64,000 nt of DNA from Cervus elaphus (lineage: Eukaryota; Chordata; Mammalia; Artiodactyla; Cervidae), in NCBI RefSeq assembly GCF_910594005.1, contig NC_057826.1, positions 20,803,501-20,867,500 of the forward strand, read 5' to 3'. Below are positions 22,725-34,315 of this stretch, piece after piece. How positions within the stretch are numbered: position 1 is the stretch's first letter; the number at the start of each line of letters is the position of its first letter. Both the position numbers and the translations under genes were made by a program. The notes under the pieces are model-generated. The model was given only the letters and a program-made list of their open reading frames with translations. It did not search any database and was not told where the DNA came from.

Positions 22725-24238
22725 CTCTGGGAACCCTCCAGAGTAGAAGGAAAGAGAGGCCACTGGGCAGAAGTCAAGTCTCCAGGGGGTGAGTGAACCC
22801 TAGCATCTTCCCCACCCCCCTGCCAGGCCTTTGCACCAAAGAGGAAGCCCCTGCACCACCATCTGGAACAGAGGAACTTCGCCGGGGTAAGGGAGTGAAG
22901 AGAAAGGAACTTGAGGCTTCACACTCTATCCACCCCGCCTCCCTGGAGGAATCAGATTCCCCTGCCTTCTCCCACCTGGATCAGCAAGAGCCTGCTGTGA
23001 GCACGGGTCCAATTCCTATTGTCATCCACAGCAAACAAGACAACCTGGGAAGTACTTCTCTGTGCAGTTTAAAAGCCAGATCCTCTGGTTGGCCTTTCCG
23101 GGGGCAGGTGCTTCACCCAGCATCATGCGCTCTGTTCCCTTCGGTGGGGAAAGTCTGGGTGGGCTGTTCTGCATGACTGCTCTTTCTTTTTCCTACCACC
23201 AGGACCTCATGCCCAGGATTAAAGCTTATGCTCCTGAAGACTTCAGTGGCAACAAGCAAAACTGAAGGCAGTTCCCTTTTCCAACCCCAATCAATTACAG
23301 GCAGACACACCACTCACAGTGTTGATGATTTCAGATCTTCGCAGGAAGAAATGTTTATCCCCTCTCCTGCCTTCCCTCCTAGAAGGGAGCCACCAACATT
23401 CAAGGCTGTCTCCCTGGGGCTACGAAGTACTTTGTTTTTGCCCACTTACTCATTCCTGTTCGCTGGTAGGGGAGCAGCCCATTGGGTCCTTTGGTCCATG
23501 GTTTCTAGAAGGAGGTGGTATTACCAAGCTCCACTCCCATATCTTCTTGGAGCACCTGATGCAAGGAGATCAGGTTCTCCAGACTCTCAGCTCCTCCATT
23601 CAAGCAGGGGGACTCTGCCTCCTCTTGGGGTCCCCAGAGAATTAGCATCTGGGGCAAGGGCCAGGGCCTCGCCTTGGTCTCTCTGTGACTGCAGTGTAGG
23701 ATAAGCCTGCTTGCCCCACTCTGATCCTTGCAGGCCCAATTCTCCATATAGCTCTTATGAGCATGAAGTTCCCAAAGCTCAGAGTCAAGTAGGGGGGGCT
23801 CAAACTCAGCTGAGATCTCCCACCTGGGTTTTACCTGAGACCCCAAAATAAGGGTTCTGGAGTGCTTGCATGGGCAATAAAATTGAAGCCTGTTTTCCAT
23901 GCAACCACCAGCTGTCTGTGTGTATGCTTTTCTGGAGGTAAGAAGTGGAGAATCTTAGCATCTTCCATACTGGAAAGTATGGTCAGCACATCCCAGGGGC
24001 CCGTTCCTCATGTAAGCTGGTCCACTAACCAGCACTCAGACAAATGCCCTCATCAAGGCCAGCTACACAATTTGTAGGGCCCAGTGCAGACTGAAAAAGC
24101 CTTTTCTTCAAACAGCAGGAGAAAGGGTGCCATGAAAGACACTAAAATATTAAGTCTGAGCCTCTCCTCCATAGTCTCTCTCTTGATTTGTCATGGTGTT
24201 TTTCAACTTGCTATTTATCATTGTTCTAGGTAAAGAAA

Positions 24239-24446
24239 GGCTTCCCAGTGGCTCACACAGTAAAGAATCTGCCTGCAATGCAGGAGACCCAGGTTGGATC
24301 CCTGGGTTGGGAAGATCCCTTGGAGAAGGAAATGGCAACCCACTCCAGTATTCTTGCCTGGGAAATCCCATGGACAGAGGAGTCTGGCAGGTTACATTCC
24401 ATGGGGTGATAAAAGTCAGACGATGACTGAGTAACAAATTCTTACT
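24239..24446 (+). mobile_element. Bov-tA SINE with perfect 15-base target duplications
   Basis: Standard Bov-tA head (TCTGCCTGCAATGCAGGAGA) and body. It is flanked by TTCTAGGTAAAGAAA at 24224-24238 and 24447-24461, identical on both sides, so the insertion is comparatively recent. Confidence 0.96.
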
Positions 24447-25098
24447 TTCTAGGTAAAGAAAAATGAAAATTCTAAGCAGGTTATGGAAGACCCATAGCCC
24501 TCATCACAAAAGCTATCTGTCAATGAAGCCACAGTGAATACGCACAGTACACGTGTCTCTACTGCCCACATGCATGCTTTGCTGTCCAACTGCACTGTAC
24601 TGACAAAACCCACGTTCAAGGGCAAAATAACTAAGAATTTCGAGACCACAGCTGCCCAGGTCACATGCCCATGGAGCATCCTAGTCTTAGTGAAGAGACT
24701 GGATGTACCAGAACAATTATCAAGGAGAATCAAAGAGGAAAAAAAATGCTCAGATGGGTTTCCAAAATAGAAGAGTCTGGGCAGACTTGGGCATGCCTGC
24801 CTTCGTTGTGCTTTTGTGTTTAACGCTGGCTACACAGTGGTAGTTGACTGACTGAACCTCCCAGGAACCAAGGGTCTCCGGGTCCTCGCCTGCAATGTGC
24901 ACTGCTCATCTCTCTCAGAAATTCCGGGAGGTGATGAGCCTTACTTACCTCCAGGGCTTCTGGGAGGGAACAGAAAATGCATATTCTCTGCAGGGCACTT
25001 TTAGCTTTCACCCCAGGCTCCTTCCGTCTTGTCTAAGAACGCCTGCTTGGACTGGCTTTAGAAGCAAACACTTAGATAAAGCGTGAAACTCCACTCAC

Positions 25099-25146
25099 CT
25101 TTCCTTCCAGAGTTACCCTGGCTCGCAGGCTTATCGGTGACCGAAC
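25099..25146 (-). CDS. SMOC1: SMOC1 exon 5: short linker exon
   Basis: This 48-base microexon-like cassette has phase 1 at both ends. It encodes the split Gly and then SVTDKPASQGNSGRK, ending on the first base of an Asp codon. The acceptor is CCCTCTCACCCAAG|GTT, an AAG rather than a CAG acceptor, after a T-rich tract. The donor is AAAG|GTGAGT, a strong consensus. Human SMOC1 as I recall has Leu where this copy has Ala (DKPAS). The peptide is hydrophilic, Ser/Gly-rich and presumably flexible, joining the first thyroglobulin domain to the rest of the linker. Because the length is a multiple of three and both phases are equal, skipping would remove 16 residues without a frameshift. Confidence 0.93.
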
Positions 25147-25611
25147 CTTGGGTGAGAGGGGAAACAAAAACACAGACGTTCAGAATGCATCGCGGTTGGT
25201 TTCTTTCAAAGAGTTGGTAAAGCCTGCTGCTAGGAGCATATGGTTATGTATATAGATACTGTATACACAACTAGGAACATTATATACAAAGTGAGTACAT
25301 ACATACATGTGAGTGGGGTTTGTTTAACATCAATGTCACTGGTATCACAGCACTGTTGAGATGAACCATGATTTCCAGGCTCCCTGGCAATAGTCTCGAG
25401 CAGATTTTTACAAAATTCCACATCCACATAACTCCTTTGTTGAACATTCCACTCACTGCCCCCTCGCCTCCACTTCCCACCAGCTCCACATTCTGAGCCA
25501 CATTCAGTCAGTAGGGCCGACGGCAAAGAAAACCCCTCTCACTGCAAATGCAGTGATTGACATCCCTTGCCAGTGAGGGCAGGAAATCGGCGATTTTCCA
25601 TCTGCATTAAG

Positions 25612-25678
25612 TAGAAAATTGTTGGCCCAATTGTACTGAATGGGCCAAAATAGTCTGAGGCATGGAAACAATTTTCTA
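25612..25678. repeat. Nested inverted repeat in intron 4
   Basis: TAGAAAATTGTT (25612-25623) pairs perfectly with AACAATTTTCTA (25667-25678). Inside it, TTGGCCCA (25622-25629) pairs with TGGGCCAA (25641-25648) around an 11-base loop. The two stems overlap by two bases on the 5' side and are separated by 18 bases on the 3' side, so a folded RNA would be a long hairpin with a one-sided bulge. It lies in non-repetitive sequence. Confidence 0.7.
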
Positions 25679-26599
25679 GATGCAGCCCGATCCTCAAGGA
25701 GGGTGGGTAGTGGGTGGGTTTGGCCAAACGCGGTGCCCTGCGTGTACTCGGGTGCCCTGCGCCCCCATCTGACAGTCCTGACCCTGCTGCACCTGCCTTC
25801 CCCGGGATGTCCTGCCCCGCACACGCAGGGCACAGCCAGCTCAAGCATAGAGGGGCATCAGGGGAGGTCCCCACGACAAAAGAGAAGAAATCCATCCCTG
25901 TTCACATCCGACCCCTTCTCCATATATGAGTTTTGTGCGAATTCAATTATATTACCCTGCATGACTTGTTTCTAGCACATTTGTTTGCTTTAAATGAAAC
26001 TTTCCAGGTCATTTGCAAGAAGCCTTCATTCCTCCCCCTCCCCACACCAACCCCAATTAAGGTTTCCAGTTTCCATGTAAACCACAAATAAAGTAAACTT
26101 TCCTTTTTGGCCTGCAAATTTTGGTTTCCTAATGTAGATACTTACTGCCCTTTCCACTCACTCTTCCCCTTATATAGCAGGGCTGGTCGAAAAAAATGAA
26201 TAAATTTAGGGGAAAAAGAAAAATGTTAGGACAGGACTGCTGCAGTTTAGAATTTCCCATAGGCGTTAGAATAATGTTTTATACTTTGCTTGCACTTAAA
26301 AATTAAAAATACGTAAATACATAAAATCTCATATACACAGATTACAGAGAAATAGGAAGCAGCTGGTGGGTGGGACAGACTTTTTTTTTTTTTTAACATG
26401 GGTTGAGTTGCATAGTGAATTAAGGGAGTGACTTGAATTTCCTTACCATCAAAATGGAAGTGTGGGGCTTCTATAAATCCATAATACACAATCCCACAAA
26501 ATTGATCTAAAAACAAAATTTCTCTATGCCCATAAAGTTGGAAATAGAAAAGACTTGATTTTTCCTATGGACTTACTAGGAGGGTCGCTATGAAAGAGT

Positions 26600-26780
26600 G
26601 GTTCCCTAATTTGTCTCAGCATCAGAACCACCTGAGAAGCTTCATAAGCATGTAGACTCCAAGTCTCACTCTAGACCTACTGGATCCAAATATTGAAGGA
26701 GAAGCCTCAACATTTGGGTTCTTTTTGAATTCCCCAGGCACCACTGATGACAGCCAGATTTCAGGGCCACTGGCACGAAT
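26600..26780 (+). mobile_element. MER5-like hAT DNA transposon
   Basis: GTGGTTCCCTAATTTGTCTC, CATCAGAACCACCTGAGAAG and GACCTACTGGATCCAAA resemble the MER5 family. Confidence 0.65.
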
Positions 26781-27262
26781 GTTTTCCATCACTGTATGTT
26801 ACACTGTTCAGGGGTGGCAAACATATGGCAACATAGACCACCACTCCCCTCTCTGCACCCATGAAAGACATCACTAATTGGTCGTCATAGCCTTTGATGC
26901 TGAACTCCCATGCAGTCTTGAAATCTATCTCGATAAAGTGTGCCTCAGATCCCTAGCAACCAAGAGCACTCAAGCTATAAACTTATAGACCGTGCTCTCT
27001 AGAGGTTACAGCTGATGCTTGGGAAAAAGAGCATTGAACTAGAAACCTAAACTCAAAATAAATAAATACATACCCAGAGACATATACTGACGCTATCACC
27101 CAGCTCCCAACAGAGCAAGCGTGCTCAGGTGGACTTCCCCCTGACCAGGACGAGAACTCATAACCACCACCAGTCTTTCAAAGGTCCACCCACAGAGGCA
27201 GGAGACCAGCCAAGGCGTCTCTCCCCAGCCCTCTTCTTTCTTCCCGCCCTTCCCTACAGTAC

Positions 27263-27362
27263 CTGAACATACAGGAGTTTTATTCTGCACAGAAGAGCCA
27301 CTGATGGGCTTCCCATCTGGGGTAACACACCAGCAATACCCGGTGTAAGTATGGCACTGCAC
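27263..27362 (-). CDS. SMOC1: SMOC1 exon 4: second half of thyroglobulin type-1 domain
   Basis: This 100-base exon has 33 codons plus one base, from VQCHTYTGYC through WCVTPDGKPISG to NKTPVCS. The acceptor is CCTCCTGAACAG|GTG and the donor is TTCAG|GTACTG. It carries cysteines three to six of the thyroglobulin type-1 domain, including the diagnostic CWCV motif and the QC-x-YTGYCWCV core. NKT is a possible N-glycosylation sequon, although the following Pro may reduce its use. The last base joins GT of exon 5 to make Gly. The domain belongs to the thyropin fold, some members of which inhibit cysteine cathepsins; that activity is not established from this sequence. Codons read without a break and match the SMOC1 protein almost residue for residue. 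Confidence 0.98.
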
Positions 27363-28019
27363 CTGTTCAGGAGGTGGGAAGTAGAAAAGAACCGTAAGCC
27401 TTGGGGCACAGGATCAACAGTGGCCTCCCATCCGTTTCAAACCCTCCCCAGCAAGGCGGAGCGCTCCTTCCACCTCTCACTCCAGCAGCCCTCCCGCCGC
27501 GTGTCCCTCGAAGATGGGCCAGAAAACACTGTGTTTTCTGCGTGACTCTCAGGCGCAACCCCAGCCATTTATCTTGGGCTTCACGCTGTTTCCTTATGAC
27601 ATTTAACACTTAATCTCTTACACCACACTCAGAAATGTCCACTGCGTGCCCCATCTATTTGTAAGAAGTTCTGATTGGTGAACTAATTTGGCAAGTACAA
27701 GTTGGCATGTCATCGCCGTAGGTTGATACAACCCTTAACAAGCAGAGACAGGTGAAAGGCTTTTCTTCTTTTTCTAGCTTTTCCCAGCATCCGTTCCTAC
27801 AGCCAGCTTGCCTATTGATCATGCGACTTTCCTGAGAGAAGGCCACACATGATGGGGCTAAGGCAAGAACAAGGCCACTTGGGCCTGCAGGTGCTAGTTC
27901 TAGATGCCCTCCTGTACCACTGCTTGATCTTCCTCAAGCCTCCATGGTCAGGTCCACGCTGCCTGGGAACAGTAAATGAAAACGAGGCTTTGGGCTTCAT
28001 TCAGGGTAACTCTTCTTTC

Positions 28020-28670
28020 TCTTTCAATAGCTGTCACTCTGTTCACAACCTCCACTGCACTCCACCATCCCTTTTCCACCCACTTTCTACAGAAATCTGG
28101 GCATCATTCTCCTGCTTAAAACACCTCAAAGACTTGCCATCGGACTCAGGATAGAGATGATGCTGATTTGCATGAGCTTAGGGATCCCCATGATCTGGCC
28201 CCTGCTCTCCCCACATCCCCGTTTTACCCCCAGGTCTCCACATATCCATTTCAGCCACAAGCAACTTGTTGAGGCTCAGAAACACATCCTAGTGTCTCAT
28301 GATTCTGAACCTTTGTTTGCTTCAACCAGTCAATCTTTCTGGAATACCATTCCCCAACCCATCCCAGCCGACTCCCAAGTCTTTGTCCTCCCACCTCATT
28401 CAGGATACACCCTCTGCTTAAAGTGGTCCCAGGCTCCCTACATCCTCCCCTCCTTTCTCTGACCCTCCACACAGCCTGGCTCCCCTAATTCCCCCTATTA
28501 CAATGAGCCTATTGATCTGTCTAGTCTATCTCCCCCATTAGACTGTGACCTCCCAAAGGCAAGAGACTGAAACTTGGCTGTTTCTATATTCCAAGCATCT
28601 AGCACAATGCCTGAGATTTATTGTAGGCATTTGATGAGTTGAATAAATGCATGAATTATATTTCCTGAAT
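28020..28670 (+). mobile_element. L2 LINE 3' region, about 650 bases
   Basis: Long L2 match: ATGATCTGGCCCCTGCTCTC, TCTTTCTGGAATACCATTCC, TTAGACTGTGACCTCCCAAA and a GAATAAATGCATGAAT end. Confidence 0.82.
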
Positions 28671-29274
28671 TCTTGGTCTCTGTCCATCCCAAAAATGTAA
28701 CATCAATTTAAACAGCCCTGCCACATTAAATGTAGACCTCAATTACAAGATGTGTGCCAACCGCACAGACATTAAAGTGTGGGGAAAAGGTGCCTCTTGG
28801 GATCAAGGACATATCAGAATCAAGGATAGACAGCAACAGCATACAAACTGAGTGGTGAGGGATACAGGGTACAGAGGGAAAGGATACATCAGACAGTCTC
28901 TGTAAAATCCGTAAGTTATCAGCAAGACAGAAAAGCTACAGAAAAGACTTCAGCTCTTGTGAGGGTACCAAACACCACAGTTTTCCCCAAAACTAGTTTC
29001 ATTACAGACCTGCATTCAGAAATTGGGATTTAAGAACAAGATGCAGGGCATCTCACTCCTACCAGTATGATGACTATATAATTGAGGCGTTTACCTGTAC
29101 CATGCCTGCAGGGAAACTGTGTTCAATGCCTTCACCAAAGGACCACGTTTCACTCCCGCTTCATCTCGTGGAGACAAGCCCTGAATCCCAAGATCATGCT
29201 TGCTACCCCAGATGCTCACTCAAGATCAGTGGCCTCCAGCAGGTTAGTGCTACCTTCCGAGGAGGCCTAAGGGT

Positions 29275-29395
29275 GGAATGGAAAGCAACCCAGATACACT
29301 GGATTTGAATCCTAGATCCAGCCAGTTATGGATTTGGCAGTTACGTTACTTAGGTCTTTGAGCCCCATCTATAAAATGGGGATCCTAGCACCGAA
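29275..29395 (+). mobile_element. MIR SINE fragment
   Basis: GGATTTGAATCCTAGATCC and CCCCATCTATAAAATGGGGA. Confidence 0.65.
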
Positions 29396-30449
29396 CTTGG
29401 AGGGCACTGGCCAGGAAAACAGTGTGAGACCAAAGCCTGGCCTGGGCCGGTGGCCGGATACAGGGTGGCTATGGCAAGATTGCTCTCGGCTGTGTCAGAG
29501 AGCCTGGCCAGCCGGCCTCCATGTGGGCGCAAGCACCCCTGGGAAGCCCGGGAGACTCTGGTGGGGAGCACTCCCAGAAACTTGGAGTCCACCCCTTCAG
29601 ACTCTGAACGGCCCGCAGGGGACGGCTCCTCGCCAGGGGCAGCATTTTAATGGGGCCTGACTGGCTGCTTCTTCCTCCGTAGGGAAGTCTGTCCCTGGGG
29701 CCAGTGGCCACACTGACTCACCCGGGGGCCCCTTGGCTCTCACGGCCAAGGCCAGCATCTCTTTCTTGAGGATGGTACCCCCGCCGCTGCCCCGCCAAGT
29801 CCGGCTCCTAGACAACATGGAGTGCCCCTTCTCCTGGGCTTGCAGAGTCCCAGCTGAGGCTGCTGGAGACAGAAGCACTTGCCTGAAGAAGAGACAGAGC
29901 CCAAAGCTTTGTTCTGGGGGATATAATCTGACCTTGGGGCTCCGAGGGTCCCCAGGGCCACATGCTACCTGAGAGTACCCGCTGTGTTCCTTTGGACATA
30001 CAGATGCTGCCTCCCAGCCCCCACGCCAGGCCCACAGGCCCAAACACAGCCCCCTTTTCTCCCCAGAACCCTCGGCATTTTCCTCAGACCAGGCTCCAAG
30101 GAATAGACTCCAGATGATAAAGTCCACAGGCTGAAGGCTGCTTCCAAGTCCTTCAGAGTTTTACAGCTGAGCTTGAACGAGGAATTGTTGCCATGTTCCT
30201 CTGAGGCTTGGAGCCCACAGTTCCGGGCACACACCCCCCCAGGTGTGCTGCAGAGGAAAGAGCAACAGTGAACAAAAGAAGACCCGGAGGACCTAGACCA
30301 CTGCAGGAAGCACCTGGCAAGGTCACTTTCCTCTGCTGAAGGATCTCCGAGTGAAGGGACCCAGAGTTCTCCATCTAGAGATTGTCTGCAAATTGTCTTG
30401 GGAAGTTTCCAAGATGTCTTCTTGAAGAAAAAGAAGTCATATGAAGAGA

Positions 30450-30722
30450 GAAAGCAGTGGTCACAGAGTCAGACTGCAGCCTGCCTTCCTTAACTAACCA
30501 GCTCCACCACCTCCAGTTAACCACTGAACTTTCCAACCCTCTGCAGCCTTGAAAAGGTTTGTAGTCAAACCAAGCCTCAGACCATCCATGACCATTTAGA
30601 AAGAGGGAGATAATAATACCTACCTCACTCAGTTGCTGGGTGGATTACACTAGATAATGTAAATAAAGCACTTAGCTCACATGGTAAGTGCCCAGTTAAA
30701 CTTAGCTATTTATTTTTATTAT
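30450..30722 (+). mobile_element. MIR SINE
   Basis: Diverged head, then AGATAATAATACCTACCTCA and AAATAAAGCACTTAGCTCAC. Confidence 0.7.
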
Positions 30723-31061
30723 CATGGTGTTATTTTTTAGCCAACTATCTACACTCAAAAAAAAAGTACAGCCAGATTCTCTGATGGAAACTAGAGAACA
30801 TTCTATTCCAACCAGCCCCAAGAGGAGGGGCAATTTGAAATCAGCAAAAAGTGTGAAAAAGTTTGAGTAAAAGAAGGAAATTTATTTTCATATAGAAATA
30901 GTTTCATTATTCTCAGAAGAGAGAAGTAATGTTTCTTGTAGAAAAGCAATCAGGATGTAAATTCTATAGAACTAATGTTTATATATACATGACCAAATGT
31001 TAAATCCTACCTAGTTTCCCTTCTTCCCTTGCAAACTTTATTGTTTTAAATTAATAAGCAA

Positions 31062-31642
31062 TGCTCCTTGTTCAGATGGTGACTGCAGCCATGAAGTTAA
31101 AAGATGCTTGTTCCTTGGTAGAAAAACTATGACAAACGTAGACAGTGTATTAAAAAGTGGAGACATCACTTAGCTGACAAAGGTCTATAGAGTCAAAGCT
31201 ATCATTTTTCCAGTAGTCATGTACAGATGTGAGAGTTGGGCCATAAAGAAGATTGAGCATCAAAGAATTGATACTTTTGAACTGTGGTGTTGGAGAAGAC
31301 TCTTGAGGGTCCCTTGGACTGCAAGCAGATCAAACAAGTCGATCCTAAAGGAAATCAGTCCTGTATATTCATTGGAAGGACTGATGCTGAAGCTGAAGCT
31401 GCAATACTTTGGCCACCTGATTTGAAGAGCAGACTCATTGGAAAAGACCCTGATGCTGGGAAAGATTGAGAGCAGGAGAAGAAGGGGGTGACAGAGGATG
31501 AGATGGTTGGATGGCATCACCGTCAATAGACATGAGTTTGAGCAAACTCCAGGAGATAGTAAAGGACAAGAAAGCCTGGTGTGCTATAGTCCATGAGGTC
31601 ACAAAGAGTCAGACACAACTGAGCAACTGAACAGCAACACCT
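31062..31642 (+). mobile_element. BovB LINE 3' part (ART2A-like), about 580 bases
   Basis: From AGATGGTGACTGCAGCCATG to GAGCAACTGAACAGCAACAC, the longest BovB copy here. Frames with the RRLLRVPWTASRSNKS-type BovB peptide are short and broken. Confidence 0.93.
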
Positions 31643-32344
31643 TTGTTCTGTCTCCCCCGGCTCGGCACACCAACCTCCAATTCATCAACTTTCAGCCTTA
31701 ATCTATGTGAAAAGCATGGGCCAAGAGGAACTGACAAGGTAACTGGCCATTTCGAGTGTTTAGCATCTTGAGCAGTTTTCAAATCTCAGGATTGTTCTAA
31801 CCACAAAGGTACAGATACAAACTATGGCATTTCTTCCTACCCAACTCTGGAATAACCTTGAGAAGGTTAAAATGTCAATTGATGGGTCTTCCTTAAAAGA
31901 CAAAAAGTGTTTTTACATCAATCTAAGTGAGGTTACTCTCTGCTTATACTGCAGTGTGTTCTTAGGTAGGAAATTTCATCTCTGACTCATATACTTAAAT
32001 ATTTTTGGCAAGAAGCCCTTTGCAAAAACAGCCCAGTGGTTTACTTCAGGTCAACCTCTCTGTCCAAATTAAGACAAATCTGAAATTATTTTAAGCTCGT
32101 TAGTCTTCAACATTAGCCCAACTTGTGGACACCTGGGAAAAGTGGGAGGCCAGCACTGCCAATGAGTGCAGTTGAGTAACTGATGAGCAGAGAACACAGC
32201 AAACACCAGCTCACAGAGCAAAACCAATGGGGGCATCAAAAGGGAGGGAACCAAGAGAAAAACAAAGGGGATGATGGACCATGTGTAGAGCCAAGGCGCT
32301 CTCAGGTGTCACACCCCAAAAGGAAAACACCCCTTTCTATCTTT

Positions 32345-32520
32345 ACAATGATGTTCCAAACACCACTGTGACTGAGGCATTATCTTATTTGGGCCTCAAG
32401 GTCACCCAGTGTGCAAATCCTTTATAGGAGAGGTGCATGGAGCAGACGTTATTTGCTCAAATTTCACAGCTAGTTCATAACAGCATAGGAATTTGGATCC
32501 CAAACTCCAAGCTCTCACAA
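32345..32520 (-). mobile_element. Probable MIR, minus
   Basis: Weak reverse MIR similarity (GAGGCATTATCTTATTTGGG, TTTCACAGCTAGTTCATAAC). Confidence 0.42.
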
Positions 32521-33459
32521 AATTTCAGAATTGACAGAACTGGAGAAAAATCTTAGAGATCACTAGTCTCACCCAAACGCTTTACAAATGGGGAAAACAA
32601 GACTCAGAGACAAGAGAGGTAGCATGATGGCCAGGACCTAGTGCTGGCAGACAGAAGTCCCCCAGACCTGGAAGGGAGACCAAGAAAGGCCTGGGTCCCA
32701 GGGCTGGTGTATAAAGGAACTGATCGAGTTTTGCTGTGCCTTGTAATTCTCTGGCAAATGGAACTCTTGAGGGAGAGGGGGAGGAAGTGGGATAAATATT
32801 CAAATCAAGAGTCTTTTGCTCCAGTTTGAGTGGAAGGTCATTTCTAGAGTGGTTCAGATGACAACATGGGGATCTCTGCTGTGCCCCCTGACCAGCCTGC
32901 TTTCCTCTAGCTGTTCTTGGGGGGCTCCTTTGACAGGGTCGGACCTCGCATCCCAAAGTAGCTTCTTTGTTGTTGGACTTTTGCTGTTTTTCCAACCAGC
33001 TTCCCGGGAGAACAGTCTCCCTAAGTATGCCTCCTTTCTTCCCTTCTCCTGGAACATGAAGCTGCTGTTCCTCCATCTTTCTGTCACTTTGCTACAGTGA
33101 TGGGTACAGCTGGTGCCCTTTGGGGTGTGATCAGGAATTATTGGGGATGAAGGGGTTCTCTAGCCAAATAACTTTGGAAATATTGAGTCAGATAAAATTA
33201 AAAGATTTGTTGATGGCAGGACTTCTCAGAGCCTTAAATCAGTTCACAATTCAACTCTAAGAGGAAGATACCATGTGCAGCAATTCCTAAACTTCTTTAA
33301 CTGTGGGAACTTCCCTTAACTTAGAGTGAGTGAACCCAAGTCCCCCTAAAACTGAGTTCCCCTGCTCAGTTTATGATTAATCTCTCTATCCAAAACTTTA
33401 TCCCCTTTCTGGTCCTGCTTGTATTCCCCTCAGGGGGTAGAGAAATATTGAAGAAAAGG

Positions 33460-34315
33460 GGGAGTTGAAACTGAACAAGACCCTGTGTGGCCCTCTCAGG
33501 TATCAAAGCCCATTCCTTGTTTGTAGAAAAAGGCTTTAGTCTCCTAGGCCTTCCCTGAGTTCCAAAGAGCAGACTCAAGCAGTTACTAACTAGGGAAGTG
33601 AGAGAATGCAGAAACAAAGGAAGAACAGTCAAGCAAGAAAATAATGATAGCTTAAACAGTAGTTCTGCAATTAAACAGAACCCCAGCTTCAGCTCAGCAA
33701 CAACCTAGAGAGGTGAGATGGGGAGAGAGGTGGGAGCAATGTTCAGGTGTGAGAGGACATAGGTAAACCTGTGGCTGATTCATGTTGATGTTTGGTAGAA
33801 ACCAACACAATACTATAAAGCAACTATCCTCCAATTAAAAATAAATAAATTTAAAAAAACAGAGCCCCAGTTCCTCCTCAAGGAATCTACATAATAATCT
33901 GATGCATATCTTTGAGTTGTTTTGCAGAAACTAAGACCTCCCACACAGATAGACGAATGATGATGACTACATGCTGACCACAGCATATAGACCCTAGACT
34001 GGATGGAACCAGACATTGATGATTAAGATTCCAGAAACATCACCCTATTACCTCGCCACCAACCAATCAGAACAAAGTCCACAAGCCGCAACCTTCACTC
34101 CAAATGTTGCTTTTAAAAACCCTCCCCTGAAAGTCATGAGGGAATTCAGGTCTTTTGAGAATGAGCTGCCTGTTCTCTTTGCTTGGTGCCCTGCGATAAA
34201 TGCTATACGTTCCTTCACCTTAACTTGGTCAGTTAATTGGCTTTGCTGTGCATAGGTGAGGGAGAATGAACCCAAATTCAGTTCGGGAGCATTCCTTGGT
34301 AGTACTAGTGTTCTC
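33460..34315 (+). mobile_element. ERV-type solitary LTR, interrupted by an L1
   Basis: Retroviral LTR-like layout: AACCAATCAGAACAAAG, a TTTTAAAAACCCTCCCC promoter-like stretch, GAGCTGCCTGTTCTCTTTGC, GCGATAAATGC near a polyadenylation position, and a U5-like end. No gag, pol or env sequence adjoins it. The exact borders and family are uncertain, and it is antisense to SMOC1. Confidence 0.65.
33689..33856 (+). mobile_element. 5'-truncated ruminant L1 inserted in the LTR
   Basis: About 170 bases of L1 3' end (TGTGGCTGATTCATGTTGAT, CAACTATCCTCCAATTAAAA, A-rich tail). It is flanked by near-matching AAACAGAACCCCAGCT (33673) and AAACAGAGCCCCAGTT (33857), which look like target-site duplications. 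Confidence 0.82.

Larger units (their letters stand above)
10488..25098 (-). other. SMOC1: SMOC1 intron 5 (14,611 bases)
   Basis: This intron separates exons 5 and 6. 10500-13430 looks single-copy apart from a purine-rich tract next to exon 6. L1 sequence occupies 13435-14358 and 16805-18885, with Bov-tA and BovB tails at 14.7-15.2 kb. 15180-16800 is unique and includes a CpG-retaining patch at 15655-15732. From about 19830 to 24235 there is only a 45-base SINE tail (22679-22724) and a C run (21603-21619). A Bov-tA with perfect target duplications sits at 24239-24446, and 24462-25090 holds nothing I recognise. Confidence 0.9.
25147..27262 (-). other. SMOC1: SMOC1 intron 4 (2,116 bases)
   Basis: This intron lies between exons 4 and 5. 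The only interspersed repeat I recognise is a MER5-like element (26600-26780). 25500-25700 is unique and holds a nested inverted repeat. 25990-26250 is T/C-rich on the plus strand. The rest shows no gene. Confidence 0.9.

Noticed and set aside
29597..30127. 176-codon minus-strand frame
   Set aside because: No recognisable domain or homologue, and composition like surrounding intron. Probably chance.
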